Shown: positions 1 to 11,394, counted from the first letter of the stretch. The stretch: 64,000 nucleotides of DNA from Cristatella mucedo (GCA_009760855.2 WPIO01000028.1:2172001-2236000), one strand, 5' to 3'. Notes: generated by a model not told the origin, from the letters alone. Numbers and translations are program-made.

Positions 1-239
1 AGTTTTTCATTGCTGTGAGTGGCTGCTTTTGCATCTGCATTGTTCCATACTTGACTAGCATCAGTTTCCTGATTCACACTTACCATGAAGGTTACTCGCA
101 CAAAGCCTGAAAATTCGTGTTAGCTAGCGTACGAAAGTCAGTCTCGATCGCTTTATAATACTAGGCAATCAACCGTGAGCCAACAAATATAGTGAGATCG
201 TACTTGCTGGAGGCAAAATGTCGGTTCCTAGGCACTCGT

Positions 240-510
240 ATCTGTAGCAAGAGGCTTTACGTGGCGAAGTCATGTGCAATTGGTTAGGTGCAAGTTCTTT
301 CAGTCCTCCCTATATGTCTCTGTCCATCTCAACGTAATGAGGGGCAGATTAAGATGACCGCCCTTCAAGGCTCAATGGCGTGGCTGCAGGTGCACTCATT
401 ACCCTGCAGTTATCATCACAGTCTGACTCAGCCGTTGGCACCGTAATTTATTGAAGTCACGTCTTTAGAATAACGCAAAGGTGCATTTCACTACTTTATT
501 AGTAAGTGTA
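240..510. repeat. 5' copy of a ~260-bp direct repeat (partner at 990-1260)
   Basis: This stretch and 990-1260 align in the same order along their length: a 'gtcctccctatatgtct' block, a 'ctgcaggtgcactcat' block, a 'gactcagcc' block and a TTTATTA-rich end. They are about 750 bp apart and clearly diverged, so the duplication is old. I see no coding potential in either copy. The DNA between them holds a SINE and an LTR-like repeat. Confidence 0.7.
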
Positions 511-519
511 GCTCGAGTG

Positions 520-915
520 TATGCCGGCTCCTCTGATGAGCCTGTGAGGTGAGCCGTGATGGCATACTAGGTAAGGCGGTTGTTTCATGACCTCGTTCCC
601 GAGGTCGTGGGTTCGATTCCTGCGGTGGGCGATTCTTTAACGCCACTGCAAGCGGTGATGATAGCCGTAAAGGCTCTTCTGTCGCTATACAAAAAGAGGT
701 TGTTTAATCAGCTAGGATTTTATTTTTATTTATTTTATGTGGCGTGGACACAGGCCGGTAACCCGCTGGTGGCCAGATTGTGGACTGGAGCAGTGGAGGA
801 AAGAGAGTCGAGTGGGAGAAGGGGACTAAGGGAGCCGTGCATCCTTCGGTTCCGTTCGTCGTGCCATAAACAGTTGGTGTTTGCTCTGTGCCACCGTTCT
901 GTATGCCGAACCATA
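520..915 (+). mobile_element. LTR-like dispersed repeat, copy 1, interrupted by a SINE
   Basis: The block starts with 'tgtatgccggctcctctgat'. After a SINE insertion (549-735) it continues with 'tggacacaggccggtaacc' and ends with 'ccataaacagttggtgt' and a short tail. The same blocks in the same order occur at 42040-42420 without the SINE. A TG start, a CCTTCGGTTCCG-type segment and an ATAAAC site near the end fit a solo LTR of a retrotransposon. I see no internal coding region and no clear target-site duplication, so the LTR assignment is an inference. Confidence 0.45.
549..735 (+). mobile_element. SINE1, tRNA-derived
   Basis: The head carries a degenerate A box ('gatggcatactaggtaaggcgg') and a perfect B box 'ggttcgattcc', followed by the family body 'aagcggtgatgatagccgtaaaggctcttctgtcgctatac'-type sequence and the end 'tgtttaatcagctaggatttt'. 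The same unit recurs at 7312, 38338 and 46709 (plus) and at 27813 and 50150 (minus). It is inserted inside the LTR-like repeat. Confidence 0.88.
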
Positions 916-989
916 GTAAGAAATTTGAAAAGCTATTTGGAATCGCAATTATTGGAGCGAAATCGGCAGGCAATCTTAGGACTGATCTT

Positions 990-1260
990 TGCAGGCTAGC
1001 AATTTATGGCGTAAAGTCATACGTAATTATTAAGTACAAGTTATTTAAGTCCTCCCTATATGTCTTTATCCATCTTAACGTAATACGAGCAGACTAAGAT
1101 GATGGATGGTCTGCCAATGCTCGGTGGCATGTCTGCAGGTGCACTCATAAACCTGCCGGTATCGTTATAGTTTGACTCAGCCTTTGGTGCTGTGATTCTG
1201 TGTAGTTGCACCTTTAACCTAACAAAATGGTGTATTTTATTTCTTTATTACTGCGATAAT
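990..1260. repeat. 3' copy of the ~260-bp direct repeat (partner at 240-510)
   Basis: It is collinear with 240-510 ('gtcctccctatatgtcttta', 'ctgcaggtgcactcataaacctgc', 'tttgactcagcctttgg', then a TTTATT-rich end). No gene is seen here or in the flanking 1260-1530. Confidence 0.7.
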
Positions 1261-1529
1261 TTACAAGCTATTTCCAATCTCACTAAGGTATGGACACTCA
1301 CTCGGTAGGCAGTCTTACGACCGAACTGCCCAGATTAGCTAATTCTTAGTGACTTATCCGTGCGAAATTATGGCACACGCAAACCGAAAAAAATTGAAGT
1401 CAAAACGAGCTGTCGACCATCGGTCGTTTTATTTACTTAAGTATCATGGTTACCAAAGCCAGTCTCAGGCTTTTTGCAGCTCACGGCCCTTTCACATGTG
1501 TAGAGATCACGCGAATTACGATGTTCAGC

Positions 1530-2227
1530 GATTAAGCCGTGGCAGAGACAGTTGACGGCTCTACTATACTCACTTCCAATCGCCTTCTCGGCAGTGCCGA
1601 GCTCCGGGACCAAAGTTGAAAAAGCAGATTCGCACTTCCAATCGCTTTCTCGAAGTGATACGAGGTCCGAATCACATCGCCTAGCACTGCATGCAGTGCG
1701 TACACTACATTCATTGGCGAGCTTGGCATGACTCCTATAATCGATGGTAGTTTTTCAAAAAGATCAGTTTATTTCTGCTCAACAAAATAATTGCACGCAT
1801 CGGTGCAATTACCTTAGTGTTGTTTTGAAGTCGTAATAAATTGTGGTTTCGCTGCCTCGCTTTATAATGTGGAGGTTCACTTCAGCTGGCTTCTCAAAAC
1901 AAAAGACGAAAATAAAAGGCGAACAACTTTATAAATTTCTTCCGATATAGACATTGACAGGTGAATTCGCCCATGACTTCCTGAGGTAAGCGGCACGCAG
2001 AGGTAGCTTTGTCGCAGAAAGTGATTCCACAGTCTACCCGTCAGCAGTCTGCTGGCATTCCAGTTTTATTTCTGCTGCTGTATGTGCACATCCAGAAGCA
2101 ACCGTCACAGGGCTGGCTGTCGAGGTGTTGAAGGCAGCTTTATTGACTGCCAGAACTCATTAGGTGTTCATTAGCCGACGTCAGCCGTTTTGCCGGACGA
2201 CCTCTGCTTTCGTTAAGGTAGCTTCCT
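1530..2227 (-). repeat. 3' part of the inverted copy (copy A) of the duplicated unit
   Basis: Read on the minus strand, 1740-1560 matches plus-strand 12224-12345 (shared 'cactgcatgcagtgct'-type core). Minus 2150-1930 matches plus 15450-15640 and 11820-12010 (shared 'gctgccttcaacacctcg', 'gacgggtag' and 'cgtgggcgagttcacc'-type blocks). An AATAAA poly(A) signal is read on the minus strand at 2144-2139, about 85 bp after the coiled-coil stop codon. The order of blocks shows that an entire unit has been inverted here. Confidence 0.7.
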
Positions 2228-2950
2228 CTACTCCTTGGCCAGCACTAGTATTTCCTTAGTAAGCTTTCTCAGTTCTTCGGCCACCTTCGGAATTTTCTTA
2301 CCTATATTCTGCTGCTTTAGAATGCACTTCTGAATTTCTTCAGCCAGCTTCAGCAACTCTTCAGCCAACTTCAGCTTTCTCTCAGCCAAATTCAACAGTT
2401 CTTCTGCTAATTTCTGCTCTTCTTCAGCCGGAATTTGCATTTCCCCATTTATCTTCTGATTTCTATCAGCCAGTTTCAGAATTTCTTTATTCAGCTTCCT
2501 CAGTCGTTCAGGCGGCTTCAGAATTCCTGCATCTAGTTTATGCTTTTCGTTAAACAGAATCAGGTCGTGTTTTACTAACTTCTGATTTTCTTCGGCCAGC
2601 AGCAGCATTTCATTCGCTAAATTCTGCTTTTTCCTAGCCAACGTTTGCGTTTTATTAGCCAGCTTCTGCGTTATTTCAGCAACCTTCAGCATTTCTTTAG
2701 CTATTGTCTGCTTTTCTTCAGCCAGCATTTCTGCAGCTGAATTTTTTTTTTCTTCATCCAATGCCTGCGTTTCGTCAGCCTGCGCCAGAATTTCTTCAGC
2801 TAGCTTTTGCTTTTCGTCAGCCAGTTTCAGCATTTGTTTAGCGAGCATCTGCTTTTCTGTAGCCATCTTCAGCATATCTCCGAGCAGCTCCCCGTGTTCT
2901 GCAGCCACCTCCAGCATTTCTTTAGCGAGCTTCTGATTGTCTTGAGCCAT
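2228..2950 (-). CDS. Coiled-coil protein built of 14-residue repeats (240 aa, copy A)
   Basis: I do not recognise this protein as a named family. It is a single open frame of 240 codons with an ATG at 2950; an in-frame TAG sits immediately upstream, which fixes the start within this exon. Almost the whole protein is about 16 tandem repeats of 14 residues, consensus L-A-x-E-M-L-K-L-A-E-E-x-Q-K. Fourteen residues are two heptads, so a long alpha-helical coiled coil is expected. It has no signal peptide or membrane segment. A splice-acceptor-like site (AG at 3005-3004 on the minus strand, after a pyrimidine-rich run) lies about 55 bp upstream and is conserved in the other copies. An AATAAA lies at 2144-2139. 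Related ORFs or relics lie at 11395-11697, 15080-15450 and 17265-17490. The intact frame over 723 bp suggests recent or continuing constraint, but expression is unproven and repeat-driven open frames can be fortuitous. Confidence 0.55.
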   Translation of the reverse strand: MAQDNQKLAKEMLEVAAEHGELLGDMLKMATEKQMLAKQMLKLADEKQKLAEEILAQADETQALDEEKKNSAAEMLAEEKQTIAKEMLKVAEITQKLANKTQTLARKKQNLANEMLLLAEENQKLVKHDLILFNEKHKLDAGILKPPERLRKLNKEILKLADRNQKINGEMQIPAEEEQKLAEELLNLAERKLKLAEELLKLAEEIQKCILKQQNIGKKIPKVAEELRKLTKEILVLAKE

Positions 2951-3003
2951 CTACTGCGTTTCGTCCTTCAGCCAGCCAAACGGCTGTAGTAGCTTTTCAA
3001 GTC

Positions 3004-3020
3004 CTGCAAATAGGCAGGTT
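3004..3020 (-). promoter_or_regulatory. Conserved splice-acceptor-like site upstream of the coiled-coil ORF (copy A)
   Basis: On the minus strand the sequence reads pyrimidine-rich 'ctgcctatttgcag' then 'gacttgaaaag'. The corresponding sites are 'cctgcttgtag' before 7252, 'cctccttgtag' before 11344 and 'ctgtgttag' before 17206, each followed by an 'actgcaaa'-like exon start. Conservation in four copies supports a real 3' splice site. Confidence 0.5.
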
Positions 3021-3299
3021 AAAGGAGGCATCTGTTAGTTCATTTTGCATTTGCTTCCTCGCGCTTTCCTACTTCACAAAGTTAGTTCTTTGTACGGTTT
3101 AACATTGTCAATCATTTTAGCAACTGTTTTACTATTTGCTACAATAGCATGGTGGCAAATCGATAGGAGTTGGTTTGAAGAATATGACATGCTCATGTGC
3201 TCGGGCCTGCTATACCTATAACAGCCCCAGTACGCTGACCAGCTCCGACACCAGAAGTCAATATTTAAAGTGTAGGGGAAGTGTTGACCGAAGACGCAT

Positions 3300-3327
3300 G
3301 TGGAGAGATAGAGCGAGAGAGACAGAC

Positions 3328-3405
<78 letters not shown>

Positions 3406-3473
3406 CGAGAGAGACAGACAGAGAGAGACACAGAGAGAGACAGAGAGCGAGAGAGAGAGAGAGAGGCGGGGAG
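3300..3473. repeat. (GA)n microsatellite, imperfect
   Basis: About 170 bp of GAGA with interspersed CAGA units. Open frames across it (Arg-Glu repeats or Leu-Ser repeats) are artefacts of the dinucleotide. Confidence 0.95.
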
Positions 3474-4454
3474 AAAGAGTTGTTATGACGTCACTCTTTC
3501 CCAGTGCGGTATCATGCAGAGTAGACCACGGACGAGCCCACAAAAACAGCTCCGGCTCACTTTCTTAAGTTGCAACTCGAATCTGCTGCAAGTAATCACT
3601 TTTCTACCAACAAAGCTCCATGATCATTTCAAGTGCAGACCTCTTACCTGGTGAACTAGACGGCGGAACCCTAGACTGACTGACAGTGTTGCACTACCAA
3701 TTATAAGAGACAAATAAGCTGATTACGTTCTTGCAGTGTCAGCTTGAGCAAACTAAGCAGTCCTTGACCGTGAACGGCCAAGTCATCCGGTAGTATCCAC
3801 CTGCAACAATGGCTGAGCGTTGGTCTCTCGATGAGTCTTCAAGTGAACAACCGTAATTGTGCACCTTCATATTCAGCTATTAATAATTTTTTAGGGAGTA
3901 AATTAAAGCTTGCGATTCTTCTACAATTATTGCAATAATTAAAAATGCATCATACCTCTCGGTATTTTCTTTGCGGCTCAGCCCTTTTAATTTGTCTGCA
4001 CATGTTTCATTCAAGGCTTCTGAGTACTTCAAAAAACTACTTTACCATATACAAATCGTTATACAACCGCATCATTTATAATCAAATATTTTTCTTCTCT
4101 ATCTGTCAGCATTTATTGGCACGATTGGAATGTCCGTCAGTTATAAATTTACGTCAACCGAGACGCTGTGGCACGAACTCTTTCACTTAATTACACGCGA
4201 TCCGATGATGCTGGCACGGCTAAAACTCTGCAATTATTCTTCACTGGCACTAGGATGTTTTGGCTGTCGAACTAAACTTACAATCCTTAAAGAGTTTTTT
4301 CGCGATAACAGGACACCCGCATTCCGCAGAGATGCTTCGCTGTACAGAGAGGTAGGGAGCACAGGCGAGAGAGACAAGGAGAGCGTGCTGCATACCGAGA
4401 GTGAAAGCGGGCGTAGAGAAAAATTGACAAAGATAAAGAGATGAAGACAGAAAG

Positions 4455-4455
<1 letters not shown>

Positions 4456-4490
<35 letters not shown>
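4456..4490. repeat. (GA)n microsatellite
   Basis: Short pure GA run. The flanking 3480-4455 and 4490-5015 show no supportable gene. Confidence 0.9.
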
Positions 4491-4491
<1 letters not shown>

Positions 4492-5017
4492 CGCGTCGAG
4501 CAATTTGTAAGTCATGGACTTGCCGTTTAACGTTGGCACCAAGTTTTCTCACTATCATAAATCCAATTTCAGTATTTCAATTTAAAAAACGAGCGGCCGT
4601 TCTAGTTTAGGGGCTTTTGGAAAGTCTTTACTGCCTGGTACAATATGAAACGCATATCCTACACGGCTTGTAATTCACAAATAGACCAAGCAGGTCGCGA
4701 ATGCGGCTTGCCCAAGGACAATAGGACCAAATTTTTCTCAGGTATAATTTGGTCGAAAATAAAATTGAAAATTCCTGAAAATTAGCTTTAATGTAGTCCC
4801 ACCATACGCGCTGATTTTTAGGTCCAACGGTTTTCTCTATTATGGAAAGACGATATACAAAATTGAGCACTGCAATTGAGTCTAATCCGCCTCTAGTCGG
4901 TTACCGTTTGGAAAAAAATTTATTTCAGCTTTACGTCACACGCATAAGTGTTTCCATGAACGAAATTCGACTTCCAAAACAACTGGTCTTGACAACGTGG
5001 TGCAACGTACAGACACG

Positions 5018-5350
5018 TGAGGTAACGTAATGTATCTCTGTCTGTAACTCCACAATGCGACAGAGACTACTTGGCTATTATAGCGCAGAATTTGTATAAC
5101 GCGCCGACAGCCTAAACCACTTTCGGTACGCATTCGGTAACCTACAGACTTTATCTCACGCAACAAAGACAATGTGAGAAGCATAGCAGAGTCAGGAGGG
5201 CAATTGGGGTACTGAGTAGAATGGAAGCAGCAGATGAATAAGATGATCCTTTGTCGGAAGGAACCAGGAGAGTAGTTGTCGTTGCATGAGCATCATGGAA
5301 GCGAGTTCCACAGTCGAGGACCTGCAGAGCTAAAGCTTCTGTCGCCTACG
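5018..5350 (-). mobile_element. Second LINE family (LINE-2nd), 3' end
   Basis: Read on the minus strand, 5350-5290 encodes G-D-R-S-F-S-S-A-G-P-R-L-W-N-S-L-P. This is the C-terminal signature typical of reverse transcriptases from non-LTR elements that end in LWNSLP. It is followed by a 3' UTR ending in an 'acattacgttacctc' tail near 5018. Related copies lie at 19484-19574, 29940-30090 and 30430-30700, all minus strand and all ending in ACATTAC-type tails. This family differs from the main LINE in the window. Confidence 0.7.
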
Positions 5351-5466
5351 GTTTTCAAGCCAACGCACGGTTTTCAAGCTTTTGGTGTTCAAGCGAAGAT
5401 ACGATATAGACATACACTGTGTGAAGCAATTGCTTCGCTTAAGTCAAGTGCACAACAGTTGAAATA

Positions 5467-5837
5467 ATTGCATCTTGCCCTTGCCTATATTTTTACTTTC
5501 GCCCTAATGCAGTGCATATATCCACATTAATACAACTGATTTTTAGGCCTCCATAAACTTACTAAAACGAGTAAACTAACATAAAGCGTAACTTATTTTG
5601 GGCCTTTCGCTCTAACAAAGACGCGTTGGGTGCACGCATTTCCACCTCATTCAAAAGATAAGAAATTTCCAACAGCCCCTGAACTTGCATGGCTATAGAC
5701 TATTTCAAATTTTAAGAGCAAAGGATCGCTTTAATAATTAATAGAGAACCAAGTGTGTAGGTAAAACTGGAAACCCTAAGCCTTAACATTTACCAGACCG
5801 ACGAAGCTCACTCTCAGTTTCTGTATCTCTCTTATTT

Positions 5838-5895
<58 letters not shown>

Positions 5896-7311
5896 TCCAC
5901 CTGCCTCTCTATCCATTTATATGTATGTCTCTGTGTGTCTATCCATCTCTCTATCTCTACGGCTCTCTTCCTCTCAGGCCCGACCTCCCTCTGTCTCTTT
6001 ATTTTGACGCCATCTTAAAGTACGTTAGTTTACTTTAAAATCCAACACACGTTTCTTAAAATTCGAAGTTTAGTTTGGCTATAAAGCGTCCTAGTATCTA
6101 TAAAGCAAATTGCAGGCGTTACGCGTGCTGAGATCAGGGTACCACAGCCATTATAGTTGAAATCGTTCAGCTGCAGCGTGTCGGCAGGTTTTAATCTGTT
6201 GTGCTAGACGACTCCATGCTGTTAAATGCTCACAATTTACGAAGAAACATCATTCGATTGTGGCTAAATCAGCTAAGTATTAAATTTAATGAAGCCGACT
6301 GAGCATTTTCGTATTAAGAAGCATGGAAATAAGAATTCACACGACGATTAATTTGGCTAAAGGGCGCCTACAGGATGGGAGCGCCTCAGACTGCTTTGTT
6401 TCCTTACACTTTGCATTGATCAAATGCAAGTCGCAATGTCGTTCTTAAATGATCATTAAAATATCTGAATGATAAAACAATTCATGATGACAATACAATT
6501 CATTTTTTGCCTTAGCGACTTATATCTAGCGAACACAGGTCAGGGACCTTTGCAGGATGCTATTAACAGGTGACTCGGGTTTCATAAATAGCACTGACGC
6601 TGCAGCAAACTTAGGACACCGTTCGTAGCTAATAGTCAATAGCTGAGCACTGTCGCAGAGTTTAAGACACTTTCTCTGTTATAGGCAAATAAGAGTTTGT
6701 CTGCCAATGAACTATTGACGTAGCTCGATCAAAGAGACAAGGCGAGCTAGCTATGCGTTCACGTTGCTGCTTACGGCAATGATTCTGCCCTGCATATTTT
6801 TTACGCTAAGGTACTTTGGGGCCTTTTCTGCATGGCACCGCTCAGGGATAGAATACTGTCTTAACACCTCTCTTATGTGCATCTGTGTGTGTGTGTGAGC
6901 GCGTGCTCGTGTGCGTCCTCGTGTGCTTACACGCGTAACGTGTTTGAGTTGGTATGTCTTTGTCCTGGCCCTGCACTGTACATAGTGAATTTTGTGGAGC
7001 CGCATCCATGCAGTTAGTGTATATCAGCGCTGCTGCGTGCATGGCGGACGCGAGCACAAGGGCGTGTCCTATTCTACTGAGGCATTCCTACAGATGTGGC
7101 ACCATGCTTGTGCAGCAGGTAGTAATTCAGCTAGGCAGAACAGGGGAGTAGGACATACCATACAACGTACTGACACTGTTCAGCAGGAGAGCGCTAGCAA
7201 GCGAACGCTAATTGATGCTAAAGAAGTCTTCTTTCACCGACCTGCTTGTAGGACTGCAAACGTCGCTCTACTTAATTGGCGAGCTGCAAGCAGACGCTTG
7301 CTATAGCAAAG
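5467..7311 (+). repeat. Duplicated unit 1, left part (head, CT tract, GT tract)
   Basis: This is collinear with 9520-11395 and 15641-17265. Shared blocks are the 'cttgcctatattttta' head, 'actaaaacgagtaaacta', 'aacaaagacgcgttgg', 'gagaaccaagtgtgtagg', a CT microsatellite (5838-5890), 'ggtcagggac', a GT-rich tract (6880-6935) and 'gtaggactgcaaacg' near 7248. Small open frames in the GT tract are artefacts. The coiled-coil exon that should follow is missing: a SINE begins at 7312 just after 'agcaaagcag'. Confidence 0.75.
5838..5890. repeat. (CT)n microsatellite of unit 1
   Basis: A CT run inside the duplicated unit, at the same place as those at 9900-10083 and 15960-16152. Confidence 0.9.
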
Positions 7312-7494
7312 CAGTGATGGCGCAATAGGTAAGGTGGTTGCTTTCGTGACCTTCGTCCCGAGGTCATGGGTTCGATTCCTGTGGTGAGCGATCCTTTATC
7401 ACCATTGCAAGCGGTGGTGATAGCCGTAAAGGCTCTGCTGTCACTATGCAAAAAAAAGGCTGTTTAATCAGCTAGAATTTATTTATTTATCTTA
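7312..7494 (+). mobile_element. SINE1, tRNA-derived
   Basis: It begins 'gtgatggcgcaataggtaagg', has the B box 'ggttcgattcc' and ends 'tgtttaatcagctagaattt' plus an ATTT-rich tail. It sits exactly where the coiled-coil ORF starts in unit 2 (11395 onward). In this copy the ORF and about 900 bp of downstream sequence are absent, so SINE insertion was accompanied or followed by a deletion. Confidence 0.88.
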
Positions 7495-7519
7495 AAGCAG
7501 AACCTAGTATTTATTTTCT

Positions 7520-9480
7520 TTATTTGTGTTATAGCTTTCCTCTAGCTTTCACCGCTGCTGCTCCCTCTGCGCCACTTCTGATCGTGTTTCTCCGTATCTT
7601 TTAACAAATCTGAATGCTGTGAGCTGCTAGGAATATGCGTTGGTCGCTGAGCGACGGCCAGCATTGGTCACTGAGCGACGTATATAACAGATACAATTTA
7701 CATTGCCCTGTAGATCTAAACTAAGTTTTGTTAGCATTGCCCATACTTTCGCATGGACAAAGAAGTCACTAACAATTCATTAGCCGGCGTTGATCAATCG
7801 TAAGAGAGCCTGCCAAATTTGTATACATAAATGCGATTCACGGTTGCATAACAATTATCAAATAATGTATCGTTAGTATGTGCCTTTATGTTTTTATCGC
7901 AAAAGCTGTGGCTGAAGTACATCATGATGAAGCAGGTATGAGCATTTATAAAATACATTTCTGCTTCGTGCGAGTAAGATTTTGCAACATATTTGGCTGG
8001 CGGTTAATTTACAAATACCACAGAGCTGCCGAGACAAAGGCTCTTATGCCAGCGAGCACAGACTTCTAAACTTTCTTTAATTATTATTTTAATTTACCGC
8101 CTTCTTTCTATACTCGTGCTCAGCAAGAAAGAGATAATGCAGCTGCAACCTAACAGCTCGCAGCAAAGAACATGCGAAAACAACGAAACGATAGCTTAAG
8201 TGAATCTGCTGCGTCATAGCATGTAGGTAGGAAAGTGAATTTAGCTTCTTACGGCTAGTATCGTAACTAGAGATTTGCACGCATCTTTAAAGTACTTACC
8301 CGCATGTTGGTCCTGGTTTATCATGACCAGTTGCTACGGAATACGAAAACTGGACGTGATTTAATTTGTCGTCAAAATGGATAAAAATTGCGATGGTAAC
8401 ATGAAAGTGAAAACATTAAATTAACAGCAGCCTGAAATGGTTAAATGAATGGCAACAAGCGGATTGCAGTTAATAGTGTCGTCCAAAGTGGCATTCTGCG
8501 ATGAACTAATATAGGCTTGGCGCGGTTGGATTTAGACAAATTTCGCAAGAAGCGACCACGTCACAGCTCATTTTAAAGCAATTATCACCGTCTTGTCGAT
8601 GAAGCTATTAACAAGAAAATGCTGCCTTGTCACTTTAGGCAAATTCCTGTCGAAAGCCATTCCGGTGCCTAGCTTTTGGCTTTATCTTAGCGCTCTTTAT
8701 CACATAATCGCTTTTAAAGCATAATGCAGTCGAAAAAAGTGACGTACTTCGATATGCAATCACATTAGACGGCAACAGCAGAAAGGAACGACATAGAAGT
8801 ATCTGCACGCGTCTGTCCATTCACGCTGCGATCCACTGTAAGAAACATAAGGTTATGGCCCCAATTCTGGAGAGGAACACGTGAGATAGCATTAACTAAA
8901 TGGAAGTCTGGATGTCTGTCGCACTACAAGGCCGGCTGTTGGGTTTGTCGACTCCACTGCAATGCTGACAATATTCGCTTGGCAGCATGACTAAAACCAA
9001 ACATTTACTTGCCGATACTATTTTATGCTAGTGAAAATCACGAAAACCTCGGTAATAGTTTTGAAATGTGGGTCTGCTGGGTGTCTGGGTGTCTGCGTTC
9101 TCGTTTGAATGCTGGCCGTACTGATGTGTGATTCTGCAGTTCTTTCCCGTTAAGTGGAATCTGTGCAAAGAAAAAGTAGAGGAATCTGGTTTGTGACCCT
9201 GGCTTGCCGCATATAAGACATCACCTGAGGATTAGCGATGCGACTCTAAATTGCTTTCCTCCTAAATCGGATGTTTTCTCGGTTGGTGCTGATGGATAGG
9301 CGTACATTCCAAAAGCTTCCAGCTACTGTGTTCAGTAATTATTTATATCTAGTTTTTATACGTCCCAAATTTACTTTCGATCTTCTCTCGATGAAAGTTA
9401 TTTTTTCTTTCATAATAACCTACGTCTACTTGGGGCTAATCTTGGCGACAGCTCTTTTGCTATTCATTAGCCCTTTGTGA
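7520..9480 (+). repeat. Duplicated unit 1, right part
   Basis: Collinear with 12360-14460. Shared blocks include 'tgcgccacttctgatcgtg', 'tgccctgtagatct', 'catgaccagtt', 'agcggatt', 'gcatctgcacgcgtctgtcc', 'gagaggaacacgtgagatag' and 'gtgctgatggatagg'. I see no reading frame conserved between the two copies, so this part looks non-coding or too decayed to read. Confidence 0.7.
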
Positions 9481-9519
9481 ATCAACATTCACTTTCACAT
9501 AAGGAAAGTACACAATACG

Positions 9520-9902
9520 TTTAAGATTTCCATCTTGCCGTTGCCTATATTTTACGGTTCGCCCTAGTGCAGTGCTTATGTCCATGTTAATACATCTACT
9601 TTTACGCGTCAATAAATTTACTAAAGCGAGTAAACTAATGGAAAGCGTAACTTATATAAGGCCGTGTGCTGTAACAAAGACGCGTTGGCGGCATGAATTT
9701 CCACAACAGTCCAATAATAAGAAATTCCAAAGAGTTACAAAACTTGTTATTGCTTTCGCCTCTTTACAATGTTAGCAGCCAAATATTTTTTTAATAAAAA
9801 ATAGAGAACCAAGTGTGTAGGTAAAATTGGAAACCCTAAACGTTAATACTTACCTGACCGGAAATGCTGACTCTCAGTTTCTCTGTCTCTTATTTTCTCT
9901 CT

Positions 9903-9942
<40 letters not shown>

Positions 9943-10025
9943 ATCTGTCTATCTATCCGTCTATTTATTTGTCTCTGTATGTCTATCCATCTTTATATCT
10001 CTATGGCTCTCTTCCTCTCACGCCC

Positions 10026-10091
<66 letters not shown>

Positions 10092-11394
10092 ATTATTTCG
10101 AACCCTTTCAATGGTACGTTGGTTTACTATTCCATCCAACATGTGTTTCTTAAAATTAGAATGTTAGTTTGACTATCAAGCGTCTTAGTATCCTTAAAAT
10201 AAATTGCACGCTTTACGCGTGATGATATCGCGGTACGACAGCCAGTATAGTAAAAATAGTTCTGCTGCAGCGTGGCGGCAGATTTAAATCTGTCCGTGCT
10301 AAAGCACCCCAATACTATTAGACGCTCACATATTGAGAAGAAACAATATTCAATTGTGGCTAATGCAGCTATGCATTCAATTCAATGAAGCCAACTGGGT
10401 ATTTTAGTACTAAGAAGTATTTAAAACAAATTCGCCTGAAAATTAATTGGGCCAAAAGGCGCCTACAGGATAGGAGCTCCTCAGACTGCCTTGTTTCCTT
10501 ACTTACACTTCTCATTGATCAAATTCAAACCGCAATGTAATTTTTAAATAATCAGTAAGCTATCTGAACAATAAAATCCAATTAAGTTTTTTGCCTTGGT
10601 GATTCATATTTAGTGAACATCGGTCAGGGACTTTTACAGGATGCTATTACCACGTGACTTGGGGTTCATAAATAGCACTGACGCTGCAACCAACTAAGGA
10701 CACTGTTCGTAGCTAATAGTCGATAGCTGAACACTTTCGCTCAGTCTAAGGCACTTTTTCTGCTATAAGCAGGTAAGAGTATGTCTGTCGTTGTCCTTTT
10801 CACGTAGCTTGATCGATGAGAAAAGCGAGCTAGCTATGCATTCAAGTTGCAGCTTACGAGAATGCGTCTGCACTGCTTTTGCTAAGGTACTTCGGGGCCT
10901 TTTCTGCATGGCAACTCCCAGAGAAAGCATACTGTCGCAACACCTCTCTTGGTGTGCATTTGTATGTGCGTGTGTGTTTGCTTGTGTGCGTGAGCATGCT
11001 CTTGTGCGTCCTTGTGTGCGTGCACGCGTGAGAGTTCGTACGTCTTTGACCTGGCCCTGCTCTCCACTCCACATATTGTATTTTGATGTAGCGGCATCAA
11101 CGCCGTCAGTGTATATCAGTGTTGCTGCGTGCATAGGAGACGCAAGCACAAGGGCATATCCTATTCTACTGAGGCAGTCCCATTGATGTGGCGCCATGCT
11201 TGTGCAGCAGGTAGTAATTCAGCTTGGCAGAACGCATGGGTAGGGTATGCCATAAGACGTACTAACGCCCTTCTGCAGGAGAGCGTTAGCCATTGAACGC
11301 TAATTCATGCTAGAGAAGTCTTCTTTCCCCAACCTCCTTGTAGGACTGCAAACGTTGCTCCAACTAATTGTCCGGCTGCAAACAGACGCTGGTT
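9520..11394 (+). repeat. Duplicated unit 2, head to acceptor
   Basis: Second direct copy of the unit, collinear with 5467-7311. It includes CT microsatellites (9909-9940 and 10028-10083), a GT-rich tract near 10960-11030 and the acceptor-like AG at 11342-11343. Confidence 0.75.
9900..10083. repeat. (CT)n microsatellites of unit 2
   Basis: Two CT runs separated by a degraded stretch with 'tatctatccgtctat'. Leu/Ser-rich frames in this interval are artefacts. Confidence 0.9.

Noticed and set aside
6842-7057. Thr-His-rich frames near GT tracts at 6.9 and 11.0 kb
   Set aside because: They come from the GT/CA-rich tract. The frame is not conserved between units 1, 2 and 4.
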